Below the pieces are notes generated by a model, which worked only from the letters and a program-made list of their open reading frames with translations, did no database searches and was not told the origin of the DNA. Shown here in pieces: positions 51,847-63,155 of a stretch of DNA of 64,000 nucleotides. Positions within the stretch are counted from its first letter, which is position 1. Each line of letters begins with the position of its first letter. The DNA comes from Tritrichomonas musculus (Eukaryota; Parabasalia; Tritrichomonadida; Tritrichomonadidae). The position numbers were made by a program, and so were the translations under genes. The stretch lies in NCBI GenBank assembly GCA_039105265.1, contig JAPFFF010000010.1:4712001-4776000 (forward strand), read 5' to 3'.

Positions 51847-54800
51847 GTTTACGTGTAAATGATATTTACAACATTTGTGTAAAATCAGAGATTTTGAGCA
51901 ATTACTATGAGATCGTTTAGTGAGGAATGTGTTGTTATTAGTTCGTGCTTTGAGTTTCCTTATTGAGGTTACCTTCTTGCTGTTTACGTGTAAATGATAT
52001 TTACAACATTTGTGTAAAATCAGAGATTTTGAGCAATTACTATGAGATCGTTTAGTGAGGAATGTGTTGTTATTAGTTCGTGCTTTGAGTTTCCTTATTG
52101 AGGTTACCTTCTTGCTGTTTACGTGTAAATGATATTTACAACATTTGTGTAAAATCAGAGATTTTGAGCAATTACTATGAGATCGTTTAGTGAGGAATGT
52201 GTTGTTATTAGTTCGTGCTTTGAGTTTCCTTATTGAGGTTACCTTCTTGCTGTTTACGTGTAAATGATATTTACAACATTTGTGTAAAATCAGAGATTTT
52301 GAGCAATTACTATGAGATCGTTTAGTGAGGAATGTGTTGTTATTAGTTCGTGCTTTGAGTTTCCTTATTGAGGTTACCTTCTTGCTGTTTACGTGTAAAT
52401 GATATTTACAACATTTGTGTAAAATCAGAGATTTTGAGCAATTACTATGAGATCGTTTAGTGAGGAATGTGTTGTTATTAGTTCGTGCTTTGAGTTTCCT
52501 TATTGAGGTTACCTTCTTGCTGTTTACGTGTAAATGATATTTACAACATTTGTGTAAAATCAGAGATTTTGAGCAATTACTATGAGATCGTTTAGTGGGG
52601 AATGTGTTGTTATTAGTTCGTGCTTTGAGTTTCCTTATTGAGGTTACCTTCTTGCTGTTTACGTGTAAATGATATTTACAACATTTGTGTAAAATCAGAG
52701 ATTTTGAGCAATTACTATGAGATCGTTTAGTGAGGAATGTGTTGTTATTAGTTCGTGCTTTGAGTTTCCTTATTGAGGTTACCTTCTTGCTGTTTACGTG
52801 TAAATGATATTTACAACATTTGTGTAAAATCAGAGATTTTGAGCAATTACTATGAGATCGTTTAGTGAGGAATGTGCTGTTATTAGTTCGTGCTTTGAGT
52901 TTCCTTATTGAGGTTACCTTCTTGCTGTTTACGTGTAAATGATATTTACAACATTTGTGTAAAATCAGAGATTTTGAGCAATTACTATGAGATCGTTTAG
53001 TGAGGAATGTGTTGTTATTAGTTCGTGCTTTGAGTTTCCTTATTGAGGTTACCTTCTTGCTGTTTACGTGTAAATGATATTTACAACATTTGTGTAAAAT
53101 CAGAGATTTTGAGCAATTACTATGAGATCGTTTAGTGAGGAATGTGTTGTTATTAGTTCGTGCTTTGAGTTTCCTTATTGAGGTTACCTTCTTGCTGTTT
53201 ACGTGTAAATGATATTTACAACATTTGTGTAAAATCAGAGATTTTGAGCAATTACTATGAGATCGTTTAGTGAGGAATGTGTTGTTATTAGTTCGTGCTT
53301 TGAGTTTCCTTATTGAGGTTACCTTCTTGCTGTTTACGTGTAAATGATATTTACAACATTTGTGTAAAATCAGAGATTTTGAGCAATTACTATGAGATCG
53401 TTTAGTGAGGAATGTGTTGTTATTAGTTCGTGCTTTGAGTTTCCTTATTGAGGTTACCTTCTTGCTGTTTACGTGTAAATGATATTTACAACATTTGTGT
53501 AAAATCAGAGATTTTGAGCAATTACTATGAGATCGTTTAGTGAGGAATGTGTTGTTATTAGTTCGTGCTTTGAGTTTCCTTATTGAGGTTACCTTCTTGC
53601 TGTTTACGTGTAAATGATATTTACAACATTTGTGTAAAATCAGAGATTTTGAGCAATTACTATGAGATCGTTTAGTGAGGAATGTGCTGTTATTAGTTCG
53701 TGCTTTGAGTTTCCTTATTGAGGTTACCTTCTTGCTGTTTACGTGTAAATGATATTTACAACATTTGTGTAAAATCAGAGATTTTGAGCAATTACTATGA
53801 GATCGTTTAGTGAGGAATGTGTTGTTATTAGTTCGTGCTTTGAGTTTCCTTATTGAGGTTACCTTCTTGCTGTTTACGTGTAAATGATATTTACAACATT
53901 TGTGTAAAATCAGAGATTTTGAGCAATTACTATGAGATCGTTTAGTGAGGAATGTGTTGTTATTAGTTCGTGCTTTGAGTTTCCTTATTGAGGTTACCTT
54001 CTTGCTGTTTACGTGTAAATGATATTTACAACATTTGTGTAAAATCAGAGATTTTGAGCAATTACTATGAGATCGTTTAGTGAGGAATGTGTTGTTATTA
54101 GTTCGTGCTTTGAGTTTCCTTATTGAGGTTACCTTCTTGCTGTTTACGTGTAAATGATATTTACAACATTTGTGTAAAATCAGAGATTTTGAGCAATTAC
54201 TATGAGATCGTTTAGTGAGGAATGTGCTGTTATTAGTTCGTGCTTTGAGTTTCCTTATTGAGGTTACCTTCTTGCTGTTTACGTGTAAATGATATTTACA
54301 ACATTTGTGTAAAATCAGAGATTTTGAGCAATTACTATGAGATCGTTTAGTGAGGAATGTGCTGTTATTAGTTCGTGCTTTGAGTTTCCTTATTGAGGTT
54401 ACCTTCTTGCTGTTTACGTGTAAATGATATTTACAACATTTGTGTAAAATCAGAGATTTTGAGCAATTACTATGAGATCGTTTAGTGAGGAATGTGTTGT
54501 TATTAGTTCGTGCTTTGAGTTTCCTTATTGAGGTTACCTTCTTGCTGTTTACGTGTAAATGATATTTACAACATTTGTGTAAAATCAGAGATTTTGAGCA
54601 ATTACTATGAGATCGTTTAGTGAGGAATGTGTTGTTATTAGTTCGTGCTTTGAGTTTCCTTATTGAGGTTACCTTCTTGCTGTTTACGTGTAAATGATAT
54701 TTACAACATTTGTGTAAAATCAGAGATTTTGAGCAATTACTATGAGATCGTTTAGTGAGGAATGTGTTGTTATTAGTTCGTGCTTTGAGTTTCCTTATTG

Positions 54801-54972
54801 AGGTTACCTTCTTGCTGTTTACGTGTAAATGATATTTACAACATTTGTGTAAAATCAGAGATTTTGAGCAATTACTATGAGATCGTTTAGTGAGGAATGT
54901 GTTGTTATTAGTTCGTGCTTTGAGTTTCCTTATTGAGGTTACCTTCTTGCTGTTTACGTGTAAATGATATTT
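51847..54972 (-). repeat. Right array: 23 full 135-bp units plus a partial unit
   Basis: Reverse-oriented copies of the left-array unit. From 51868 to 54972 is exactly 23 x 135 bp, with a 21-bp partial unit at 51847-51867. The same N/S-type site varies among copies, and one copy has the CTC to CCC change seen in the left array. All units stay in one reading frame because 135 is a multiple of three. Confidence 0.95.
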
Positions 54973-55300
54973 TAATATCGCATCTGGCAATTTATAATTA
55001 AAAATGGTTCCTTATTTTGCGTCGATCACAAACAATCTGCTGGTGGAATCAGCAGCGGAATCAATCAATAATACATTTGCTCTGATGCGATACCAATTTC
55101 AAAACAAAAGGGCGCCTTTTTTCATATAATAGATAATTCACCTTTATAACCGTTTTATTTCAATCTCTCAAAAAGTTCATCTCAACGATAGAACTTTTTC
55201 TCTCAAAAAGTGGTAAAATTTTTACCTGGTCGGATCTTTCAAAAAGTTTCTTGTTGTAAAATATTTCGTGCCGATTTTAATAGACCCCGATTCCTATGCC

Positions 55301-56613
55301 AAAAAAAAAAATAAATTCCAATTTTTTCCAGCTCTACCAGAGTTTTTGCAAATTTATTTATTTAATTTATAGTAGATATAATGTTTAATATTTGCATATT
55401 ATTTTTCTTTTAATCTAAATTGTCGCTTCAAAAATATTAATTTTTTTAAAAAAAAATGAAAATTTTCATTTCATATTTATGTTAGTAGGAACGATATTTA
55501 TCAACCTTTTATTTTTTTCCTATAAAAACTTTACATATATATATAATTGATATAGATGTACATATACATAGAATCTGTTTAAATTGATATGCTATAAGAA
55601 ACCCAAAGATGTTTCAAAGAAAATTAGTTTGTTTTTGATTAAAAAATATCATTATTTCTAGATCTCTGAAAATAATTCTTATGTTTCATATATTTGAAAT
55701 AGTATCTAGCAAGAAGTATTTTTCAACTTACGAACCAAAAATGAAATATTTAGATTGTAAGCCAACAAAGTTGAAATTTGTGTAAAATTTTGAAAATTTT
55801 ATTATTTTAATCAAAATCATTTATAACTTCAATAATTATATTTCAAATCAACTTTTATCCAATATACAATGCATAATATATGATAATAATGATATAAAAT
55901 GGATTTTTATTAGAGAGGTCTTTGGGTGATTTCTTATTATAATATAATTACATTTTTTTTTAATATCTCAAAAAAATAAAAGAAATATGTAAATCTATCT
56001 ATTATACAATAGTTAATACTACAGTACAAATTAAATGGAAATGGATTATTTAATTATTATTTCAAAATAAATATTTTTGTTGATCGTTTAAATTTTTTTA
56101 TTGTTTTGCATTTAATCATGTTTTTGTTCATACATAATAAATAAATTATTGTATCTCATATTATGTATAATCTGTTTTATTTAAATTACTCTTTGGCATG
56201 TAAAATGGTACACTTTTTTTTTTAAAAAATGAAAATGAAAATAAATTCATGTATAAATAGCCAATTCAAAATAAACTATTTAAAAAAAAGATTTTGTTTT
56301 CTTTAAAATCAGATTTGGAGTTTCTTTTTCTTTTCTCGGATCAACTAAAGTATAGTTAGTCTTTTCTGATGAACCTTCAAAAAGTGGAAATCATTCAGAA
56401 AAAATAATCTCAATAAAATAATTGAAAAAACAAATCTTTTTATATTTTTACATAATTTTTACCGAGACTACATACCGCCTAGCGGGCGTCGAGCGAGGCT
56501 GAGCGAAGCCGAGTCAATCCAACGTGCGATAACAAAACCTTTGTTGAAATTATTATGAAAAACATGATTTCCAAACTTTTTCAGTGAAAATTATAAACCG
56601 TTGACCAATTAAG
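55301..56613. other. AT-rich intergenic region with a GC-rich hairpin patch
   Basis: No coding frame. Near 56466-56520 a patch far more GC-rich than its surroundings holds CCGCCTAGCGGGCG and GGCTGAGCGAAGCC hairpins. It follows a TATTTTTACATAATTTTT run that also precedes the GC-rich patch at about 35030-35120. The two patches share GAAGCCGA(A/G)TCA. Confidence 0.5.
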
Positions 56614-56936
56614 GATGTCAAAAATAAGTTTTGGCGCCACAAGTTACAGTTGATCAGGACAAGATTAACTCCGCTATTGGCATGCTTGTGAATGAAGGCT
56701 TCCTACTAAAAAAGGCAAAAAGAGCTCTTCTTTTCTGTTCTTACGACATTGAAAAAGCTCTCGATTATCTTATTTCAGGACATCTTCCGCAAGCCAACTT
56801 TTCGATTCCTGTCAGATATGCAGAATGTCCGTTTTTCTATTTGACTCTTGAGCTTTGTTGGGCACTTTTCGATATGGGCGACTGTTGTTGTGTTTGTGGT
56901 AAAAAATTGGGTGTTTATATTAGTTTCAAAAAATAA
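56614..56936 (+). pseudogene. UBA-domain gene fragment, possibly of a PARP-like protein
   Basis: The main frame (from 56628) encodes a UBA-like three-helix domain (INSAIGMLVNEGFLLKKAKR and SYDIEKALDYLISG) followed by FFYLTLELCWALFDMGDCCC and VCGKKLG. The second part resembles the Cys-containing segment before the catalytic domain of UBA/UBC-PARP-like proteins. The only nearby ATG (56614) is in a different frame, and the protein stops at 101 codons where a much longer one would be expected. It is therefore a broken 5' fragment. The UBA reading is good; the PARP link is tentative. Confidence 0.5.
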
Positions 56937-57069
56937 TTAGTAGTTTCATATGTTCGATAATATTATTAAAATCATGTTTATTTAATTACAAATATGTAAA
57001 AAATAAATATAAAAGTAAATGTTCACTTTTTCTGATATAAACTTTTTGATAAAATTCAAATTATTTTTT

Positions 57070-57867
57070 TTATTCGCCAAAAATTCTTTTAATTACTTGT
57101 GCAAATGGAGAAATAACTTGATCATATGTTTCTTTTATAATTTCTCTTGCTGCATCAATGACACTTTGGCATATTTTGGCGATTGTTAGGAATAATGAAA
57201 CGAAAAAGTCAAAAATAGTACCGAAAAAGAAGCCAATAAAAGAAAAAACTACTTGAAATGCACGAATACTGCAAATAAACCTGAAAAATGGGGCAATTAC
57301 TTTGCGATAAATCAGAGTAACGAATAGATAATGAATAAATTTGCAAACTGGAAATATAATATAATCATATATGAAACATAAAATAGGAACAATAACTTTT
57401 TTAAAAAAAAGACAGTTCAAATCCCATATTGCGCCAGCAATACTTTTGGTTGATCTGGCTATAAAGGTCCAAATTATTTTTGTACGTCTATATATATATT
57501 CTATCAATAACAACAAAGGAATAAAAAAATAATCGTATATGATTAGTATAATTGGAACAATTATATACGTGATAAAAATAATTAATGCTTCCCAAATCAT
57601 TGAAAAGATAAAGCAAATCGAGTTTCGTGTAATTATTGCTATTATAGCAAAGGGTGCTAGAAAACTAGAAAAAAATTTACTAGTAAATGTCATTGAGTTA
57701 TCTTTAAATAATAATAAATAAATAAAACAAAAAAAAGTAGAAATTAAATATCCATATATAAAATGGTAAATTGTAAAAGAAAAAGATATCGGTATTGATG
57801 TATTTAATCGTATTAATGAAGTACGAGCTGGAATAGGAGTCGACGATGGTGTTGGAGATGAATTCAT
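57070..57867 (-). CDS. Multipass membrane protein, hypothetical
   Basis: A 265-residue protein with ATG at 57867, after a Ser/Thr/Pro-rich N-terminus of about 30 residues. Roughly six hydrophobic segments lie between residues 30 and 225, many with paired aromatic residues, and the C-terminus is amphipathic (AKICQSVIDAAREIIKETYDQV). The repeating VIVPILCFIYDYIIFP and IVPIILIIYDYFFIPL pattern suggests an internally duplicated hairpin. No known transporter or receptor motif is seen. A TCATAA initiator-like motif lies about 12 bases upstream. It is intact and probably real; function unknown. Confidence 0.55.
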   Translation of the reverse strand: MNSSPTPSSTPIPARTSLIRLNTSIPISFSFTIYHFIYGYLISTFFCFIYLLLFKDNSMTFTSKFFSSFLAPFAIIAIITRNSICFIFSMIWEALIIFITYIIVPIILIIYDYFFIPLLLLIEYIYRRTKIIWTFIARSTKSIAGAIWDLNCLFFKKVIVPILCFIYDYIIFPVCKFIHYLFVTLIYRKVIAPFFRFICSIRAFQVVFSFIGFFFGTIFDFFVSLFLTIAKICQSVIDAAREIIKETYDQVISPFAQVIKRIFGE

Positions 57868-59065
57868 TTTAACATTATGAAAATATAAAAAAACGCTATC
57901 AATTTTTTGAGAGTTTAAATGATCATGTAAAATCTTACCATTTCCTTATAAAATACAGGAATATACTCTTAAATAAATTCATGAATATAAAGGAAATGAA
58001 TAAATATCCTATTTGATATATAAAATTTCAATTTTTAATCAAATAAGTTTTTTCCCATTTGAAAAAAAGATAGATCATAAAATTCTCACTTTTTCGCAAT
58101 TTTTTTATTCAATTTTTTTCAATGATTTTTAATCGTTGTGGCCCAGCATTTTTTTTTTTAACTCAGTCCTCTACTTAAGCTCAGTTAATATTAACATAGT
58201 ATTTACACTATTACCATTCACAAATATCGATTAGGTTTACATACACTTGAAATTAATGAGAAAAGGGTTCAAATGCTGAATTGATCAGGTCTCAATATCA
58301 ATAAAAATGTCATCCAATCAAAACAATAAGCTTAATTTACATAATTGATTAAGAAATACATCCAAAATGTAGGTATTAATAAACATTTTTATATTATTTT
58401 TGTGGTTTTTCATGTTCTTTTTCATTTTTGAGTATATTTTAATCGTCGTGGCCCTACGTTTATTTATTTTTTGGCTTCTAATTTTATGTTCTTTAATGAA
58501 CAGCCTTGCATAAGACTGGTATGAATGCATATCAAGCTGCTCATGCATTTGGCCTGATTGAATTATCCAGCTTTTATTAAATTATAATACACGTTGGAAT
58601 ATGTATTCTCAAATATGTTTATACTTTTTATCATTTAATCTAAATAATACGGAAAATGTATTCACATATAAATTCCCTTTTAGATGGATCAGTAAAAAAT
58701 TAATACTTTCCTTTAACTTTTATATATTTTTTCTCTCTTTTTTTTTAACTTTTTGAATTGAAAAATCGCGAAAAAGTGGGACTATTTGTTGGTATAAACT
58801 TTTGAATTGAAAAAATGCGAAAAAGTGAGAAAATTTGAATCTATCGAAAAAAAAGAGGTGAGACTTCGAAATTTTAAATGAACTTTTTTCGGAATAATAA
58901 TCAACAAAATTAAAAATAAATTAAAAATATTGTATTATGGTGTTGTCACCTTTTCATATCATATACTTTTTTTCAGATTTAATCAAAAAAAATTGAAATT
59001 GTATTGATATTTCAAAATGTCATAATTCATATATTCGTCATTATTTTTTCTTTTCAACCATTAAA
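57868..59065. other. Intergenic region with short direct repeats
   Basis: No supportable gene. A direct repeat of about 35-45 bp (TTTTTGAATTGAAAAA then CGCGAAAAAGTGGGA-type) occurs at about 58748-58785 and 58799-58835. TTTTAATCGTNGTGGCCC occurs at about 58129 and 58438. The 76-residue frame at 58318-58548 is not convincing. Confidence 0.45.
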
Positions 59066-61423
59066 TTGCATTTGTATATAGATTATCTCTATTTTTTAAT
59101 AAGAAGGCTATTCAATAAATGCGTTTTTGGAGAAAATTCAAAAAAATATTTTTCACACACGATCAAGATTGAAGGCGTTGGTGAAATGTTTGAACTTTAC
59201 AAATTTGTTTATTGGCCATCACTGAGAGCCAAACGATTAAATTCTAGTGACTTTGATCATCGAGAAGGGCGATGGCACGCACAGTCAGACATGATTGGAG
59301 GTCTTCGTCAATACACGTCAGCAGATACAGGATATGGAATGATCAGATCAACGATTCCATTTTCAAAAGTTTGGATTTATGGAACTAAATGTGGATGGTG
59401 TGAATCATTTGACCTGAGTATTGGTGACATCAACGAGACACTTCAACTGTTACAAGGAAACTCGAAAGATAGATTTGACACTCTTTTATTGTATGAGACA
59501 GATGAATTTGTCAACGATAACTATGACATCCAGTTCTCATCACCAGCCGACGCCACACTCAACTTCATCTATTACATTGAAAACCCAGCATCTTCACCAA
59601 GTCCAACACCGAGAGCAATTCCAATCTCCATCCGACTTGACCAAATGAATCCACAAGGTGACAATCTTTGTTCACCAAATACATGTTCAGATGCATCCGA
59701 TTTAAATATTGATCAAATTGACATCAATTCACCAGATTTTTATCTTTGTGGGATGACATGCAACACGAGTTTTGGAACATTTGAATACGAATTCAAAGGC
59801 GAAAAGTTTGGAATAATTGGAACCGCATCACCAGACTTCCATTCATTCAAAGTAAAAATTGATGAAGGAGACATTGTTGATGTCAACACGCACAAAGCAA
59901 CAATAAACAAATATTCATTACTCTATGTTTCACCTGACCTTGAATACAAAGAACACACGATCAAGATTGAAGGCGTTGGTGAAATGTTTGAACTTTACAA
60001 ATTTGTTTATTGGCCATCACTGAGAGCCAAACGATTAAATTCTAGTGACTTTGATCATCGAGAAGGGCGATGGCACACACAGTCAGACATGATTGGAGGT
60101 CTTCGTCAATACACGTCAGCAGATACAGGATATGGAATGATCACATCACGAATATGGGCATCACATATCTGGATCTATGGTTCGTATTGTGGATGGTGTG
60201 AATCATTTGACCTGAAGATTGGTGAAGATATTAACACGACACTTGACTTATTAAAAGGTAACCGCGATGAACGACTTGATTCAGCAGTTATATATGAAAC
60301 GACCGATTTGAACAACAATTACTACAATGTTACACTCTCATCTAGTGCTGATGCTACTGTCAACTGCATCTACTACATTTCTCCTGAGCCTGTTCCATCT
60401 GATGAAATCATCCTTAATGAAGAAGATTGTAATAACAACAAGCGTTGTATTCATATAGAAGAAAAAGATATGCCCGTTAATATTTACATCAACGTGACAA
60501 CGTTTAAAGACCTGAATGATAATTTGAATGGTAATGCCATTTACATTATCAATGCAGGCCTAGAATGCAATAAGTCCACATTTGATAATTGTGGATCTGA
60601 ACAAAATGTTGGTGGTGCAATCTACCTTTCAAATGAATTAAATTATACGAATAACAATGTAAACCTAGAAAAGTTAATATTTACAAAATGCAAAGCCAAG
60701 TATGGCGGTGCAATTTATATTCATTCAACTTCTTATTTAAACACAGTCACTATCAGTAAGTGTGAATTTAATGGAAATACAGCAACATCATCAAGCAAAG
60801 ATGATAATTTTGGTGGCAGTGCAATTTACTTGCATGTTTCAGCAGGACTTTTAATTGCAAATAAATTTAGATATAACGTAGGTGTTGGTGGTTCTGTTAA
60901 AATTATCAATATTTTGAATGGTGGCAATAATGCAATGCTCCTTGATAATTATGAAGCATCAATTGTTATTTCTAAATGTTCTTTTGAAATACAATCCGAT
61001 TCCGATTGTTCTTTGTTTTATGTCTCTGGAAAACATGGATCATTGGTCGAATTAAATGATTCCAATTTCTCTGGAAGTTTGTCTTCTGGTTCTCATTATA
61101 TAAACGGAATGGTTGTTGATAAAGAGGCTCCAAAACTCGTGGTGAATAATTGCATGTTTGAGTCTGATATTAAGAGTTCATTTAGAATGGATGAAAATAA
61201 CAATTTCTTGAAAATTGACGTAAAGAACCAAGTATTTAAATTCGAGAAAAAGGAAAAATACTTTGCAAATTATATGATTTTTACTTTTGTTCTGGTGCAA
61301 GCTCTTGCTTTGTTCGCTTTTGTATTCGTGAGAATCATTCTAAAAAAGAAAAATCATAATGATTTGGATTTAAAAGAAAATCAAATTGAATCAGTCGATG
61401 ATTTATCATCACAGCCAATTTAA
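59066..61423 (+). pseudogene. 5'-truncated paralog of the giant jelly-roll surface protein
   Basis: An open frame of 785 codons that begins at a TTG with no upstream ATG or signal peptide. Coding similarity starts abruptly at about 59155, in the middle of a jelly-roll module (HTIKIEGVGEMFELYKFVYW). Then follow a B-type module (KRLNSSDFDHREGRWH, SDMIGGLRQY), a complete A-B pair (59590-60400), a GGAI beta-helix (GGAIYL, GGAIYIHS, GGSAIYLH), a membrane helix (about residues 735-757) and a Lys/Asp-rich tail. The last 755 codons are unbroken, so the truncation is recent or an alternative 5' part exists. Without a signal peptide it cannot be a surface protein as it stands. It would otherwise act as the gene at 23439. 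Confidence 0.7.
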
Positions 61424-61634
61424 AGTAAAAAAATGAAAAAAAAGAAATTCATTTTTTAAATAAACATTTTTTTACAAAAATCTTTTATATTTAATATTTT
61501 AGATGTTGAATATTCATTTAAAGTTTTAAGTTTTTTCCATTACGAAAATTTTAGTAATCACTTTTCCCCATAGAAAAAGTCTGACATATCCAAAAGCTTA
61601 ACAAAGTGTCGATATTTTTTGTTTTATTTTGTTT
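61424..61634. other. Short intergenic spacer
   Basis: AT-rich 3' flank shared by the truncated surface gene and the convergent Sel1 fragment. Nothing recognised. Confidence 0.5.
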
Positions 61635-62180
61635 TTATTTATTTTCAATTTTTATATATAAACAATTACCTAACCATTCAATTTTCAAAGCCTTTTTCAA
61701 ATTTTTTATACAGTGAAAATTGTTAAATTTCAAACATCCATTCTCATTTCCGTTATCAGCTGACATTTTGATGTATTTCAATGCTTCTTCCTCATCGAAA
61801 TCAGCTCTGTCTTTCTTTTCCAATGTCATCACATAATAAATCATTGCATCAGTATCGCCCAGGTCCGCTGCCATTTTGTAATATCTGGATCCTTCTTCTT
61901 CATCAACTTGGACACCCTCGCCTTTTCTCAGCAGCATTGCACAAGCCATCATTGTAGTCACGTCTCCTTCATCAGCTTCCATTTTGAAGTATTTAAAAGC
62001 TTCTTTACCTGCATCAGCTGACATTTTGAAATACTTGGAAGATTCTTTTTTGTCAATTGGAGTGCCGTTACCTTCTTGCAACATAGTCGCATAATAGTAC
62101 ATGCCTTCCTTATCGCCTGCAAATGATGACATTTTGAAATATCGGAGAGCTTCTTTCGAATTTTGTTCTTCTTTAAGAAT
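61635..62180 (-). pseudogene. Sel1-repeat protein fragment
   Basis: Four to five Sel1 repeats (EALRYFKMSSFAGDKEGMYY, KYFKMSADAGKEA, GSRYYKMAADLGDTDAMIYY, LKYIKMSADNGNENG) form an alpha-solenoid piece. The ATG at 62132 lies inside a repeat, and the same frame runs on to about 62180, where it meets the transposon-like terminus. The kinase or other N-terminal domain is absent. The last 30 residues no longer match Sel1. It is a fragment of a kinase-Sel1-type gene like that at 10236, cut at a mobile-element boundary. Confidence 0.65.
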
Positions 62181-62182
62181 GA

Positions 62183-62213
62183 TAAAAAGTGGTGTAGAAA
62201 AATACGATTCCCC
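62183..62213 (-). repeat. Solitary transposon-like terminus
   Basis: AAAAAGTGGTGTAGAAAAAT followed by ACGATTCCCCT matches the terminal repeats of the MITE at 34851-35259. Only one end is present, directly next to the Sel1 fragment break. Confidence 0.6.
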
Positions 62214-62508
62214 TAAAATTTATTCTAGAATTTTATAATAAAGATAGAAGAGAGATGAATTTAATTGTTGGAGACATGATTTTCTTTATAAGTAGCTACT
62301 CATGGTTTTTTCTATATATAAAAAAATATAAACGGAATAGTTTTTTATTATCATTTCTTCCAAAAACAAGTGTTGTTAAACATAAAAAAATGGTCTTTTT
62401 TAAAGATCTTAGAATTAAGCAGTTTGGATTTTATTTTAATAATTAATATTTTCTAAAAGAATCTTTAACTTATGTTATATTTTAGAGGAAAAAACTAAAG
62501 AAATAGAT
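62214..62508. other. Intergenic DNA, nothing recognised
   Basis: AT-rich. The frame at 62255-62446 is low-complexity Phe/Lys/Ser and has no family likeness. Confidence 0.4.
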
Positions 62509-63069
62509 TTATTTTGATTTTTTATAGCAACACATAAAACAGCAATAATGAAGATCACAACAGAAAAATCTGAACAAAACTATGTAAATAAAACATAAAA
62601 TTGCAAGAATAATAAATATTGCATAACTGTATTGATTACCAACATCATATAAAAAAGGGTCATTTTCGTTGACCAAATCATCGAAATTATATTTTTTAAT
62701 TGGAAATTTGAATTGAGGTGGAAAATATGAAGTATTTGAAAATACTAATGCAAATTTAATTATTTCTGATCCTTCGTTAATAAACGAAATTGTATAATTT
62801 TTGGAATCGAAAATAATTCCAATTATATATGAGTTATGACTGAATGTTCCATAAGTATCGGTATTTCCTTGAGGATCTTCTGCATCAATATCAAAATAAA
62901 GTTCATATAACTTACTTAAATCTGACAAATAAGTAGGAGTTTTATAATTCAGTTTTATTTGTACATTGTCAAACGGATTCATATATAATGTTAAACTTGG
63001 AGGGACTTCGATATCTGTATAATCGAATATGCGAGCGCTTTTTGAGAGATAAATTAGGAATAATAGCAT
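62509..63069 (-). CDS. Small type I membrane protein, hypothetical
   Basis: I choose ATG 63069, giving 186 residues that start MLLFLIYLSKSARI, a signal peptide. The longer frame (to 63228) would bury this signal and overlap the divergent gene. The ectodomain (about 20-135) has a DIEVPPSLTLYMNPFDNVQI start and an N-x-T/S-rich beta-like middle. A membrane segment (about 143-163, YAIFIILAILCFIYIVLF) is followed by a Cys-rich tail (FFCCDLHYCCFMCCYKKSK) that could be palmitoylated. The family is not recognised. It is paired head-to-head with the gene at 63156, with 86 bases between, so the two may share a promoter. Confidence 0.6.
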   Translation of the reverse strand: MLLFLIYLSKSARIFDYTDIEVPPSLTLYMNPFDNVQIKLNYKTPTYLSDLSKLYELYFDIDAEDPQGNTDTYGTFSHNSYIIGIIFDSKNYTISFINEGSEIIKFALVFSNTSYFPPQFKFPIKKYNFDDLVNENDPFLYDVGNQYSYAIFIILAILCFIYIVLFRFFCCDLHYCCFMCCYKKSK

Positions 63070-63155
63070 ATTTACATTTATATTATAATAAACTTTTTGA
63101 TAGCAATTGAAAATTGAATAATTGAAAAAAATTTTGTATTGAAATCTAGATAAAA

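Larger units (their letters stand above)
47978..55300. mobile_element. Complete MULE-type transposon, 7.3 kb, with repeat arrays in its ends
   Basis: The outer terminal repeats (47978-48305 and 54973-55300) are each exactly 328 bp and nearly identical in inverted orientation, starting GGCA and reading GAATCGGGGTCTATT just inside. Poly-A tracts lie immediately outside both ends (13 and 11 A), fitting a 9-11 bp poly-A target-site duplication. Inside each repeat is an array of one 135-bp unit, 9 copies at the left and 23 at the right, in opposite orientation. The unique centre (49521-51846) encodes an intact MULE transposase. It looks whole and recently active. The unequal arrays make it resemble Foldback-type elements in structure. 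Confidence 0.9.

Noticed and set aside
48288-54990. CRISPR-like regular array
   Set aside because: Units of 135 bp are contiguous with no variable spacers and lie inverted at both ends of a transposon; this is a tandem repeat within terminal repeats.
58318-58548. Minus-strand 76-codon frame
   Set aside because: Lys/Asn-rich, no similarity, and it overlaps dispersed short repeats.
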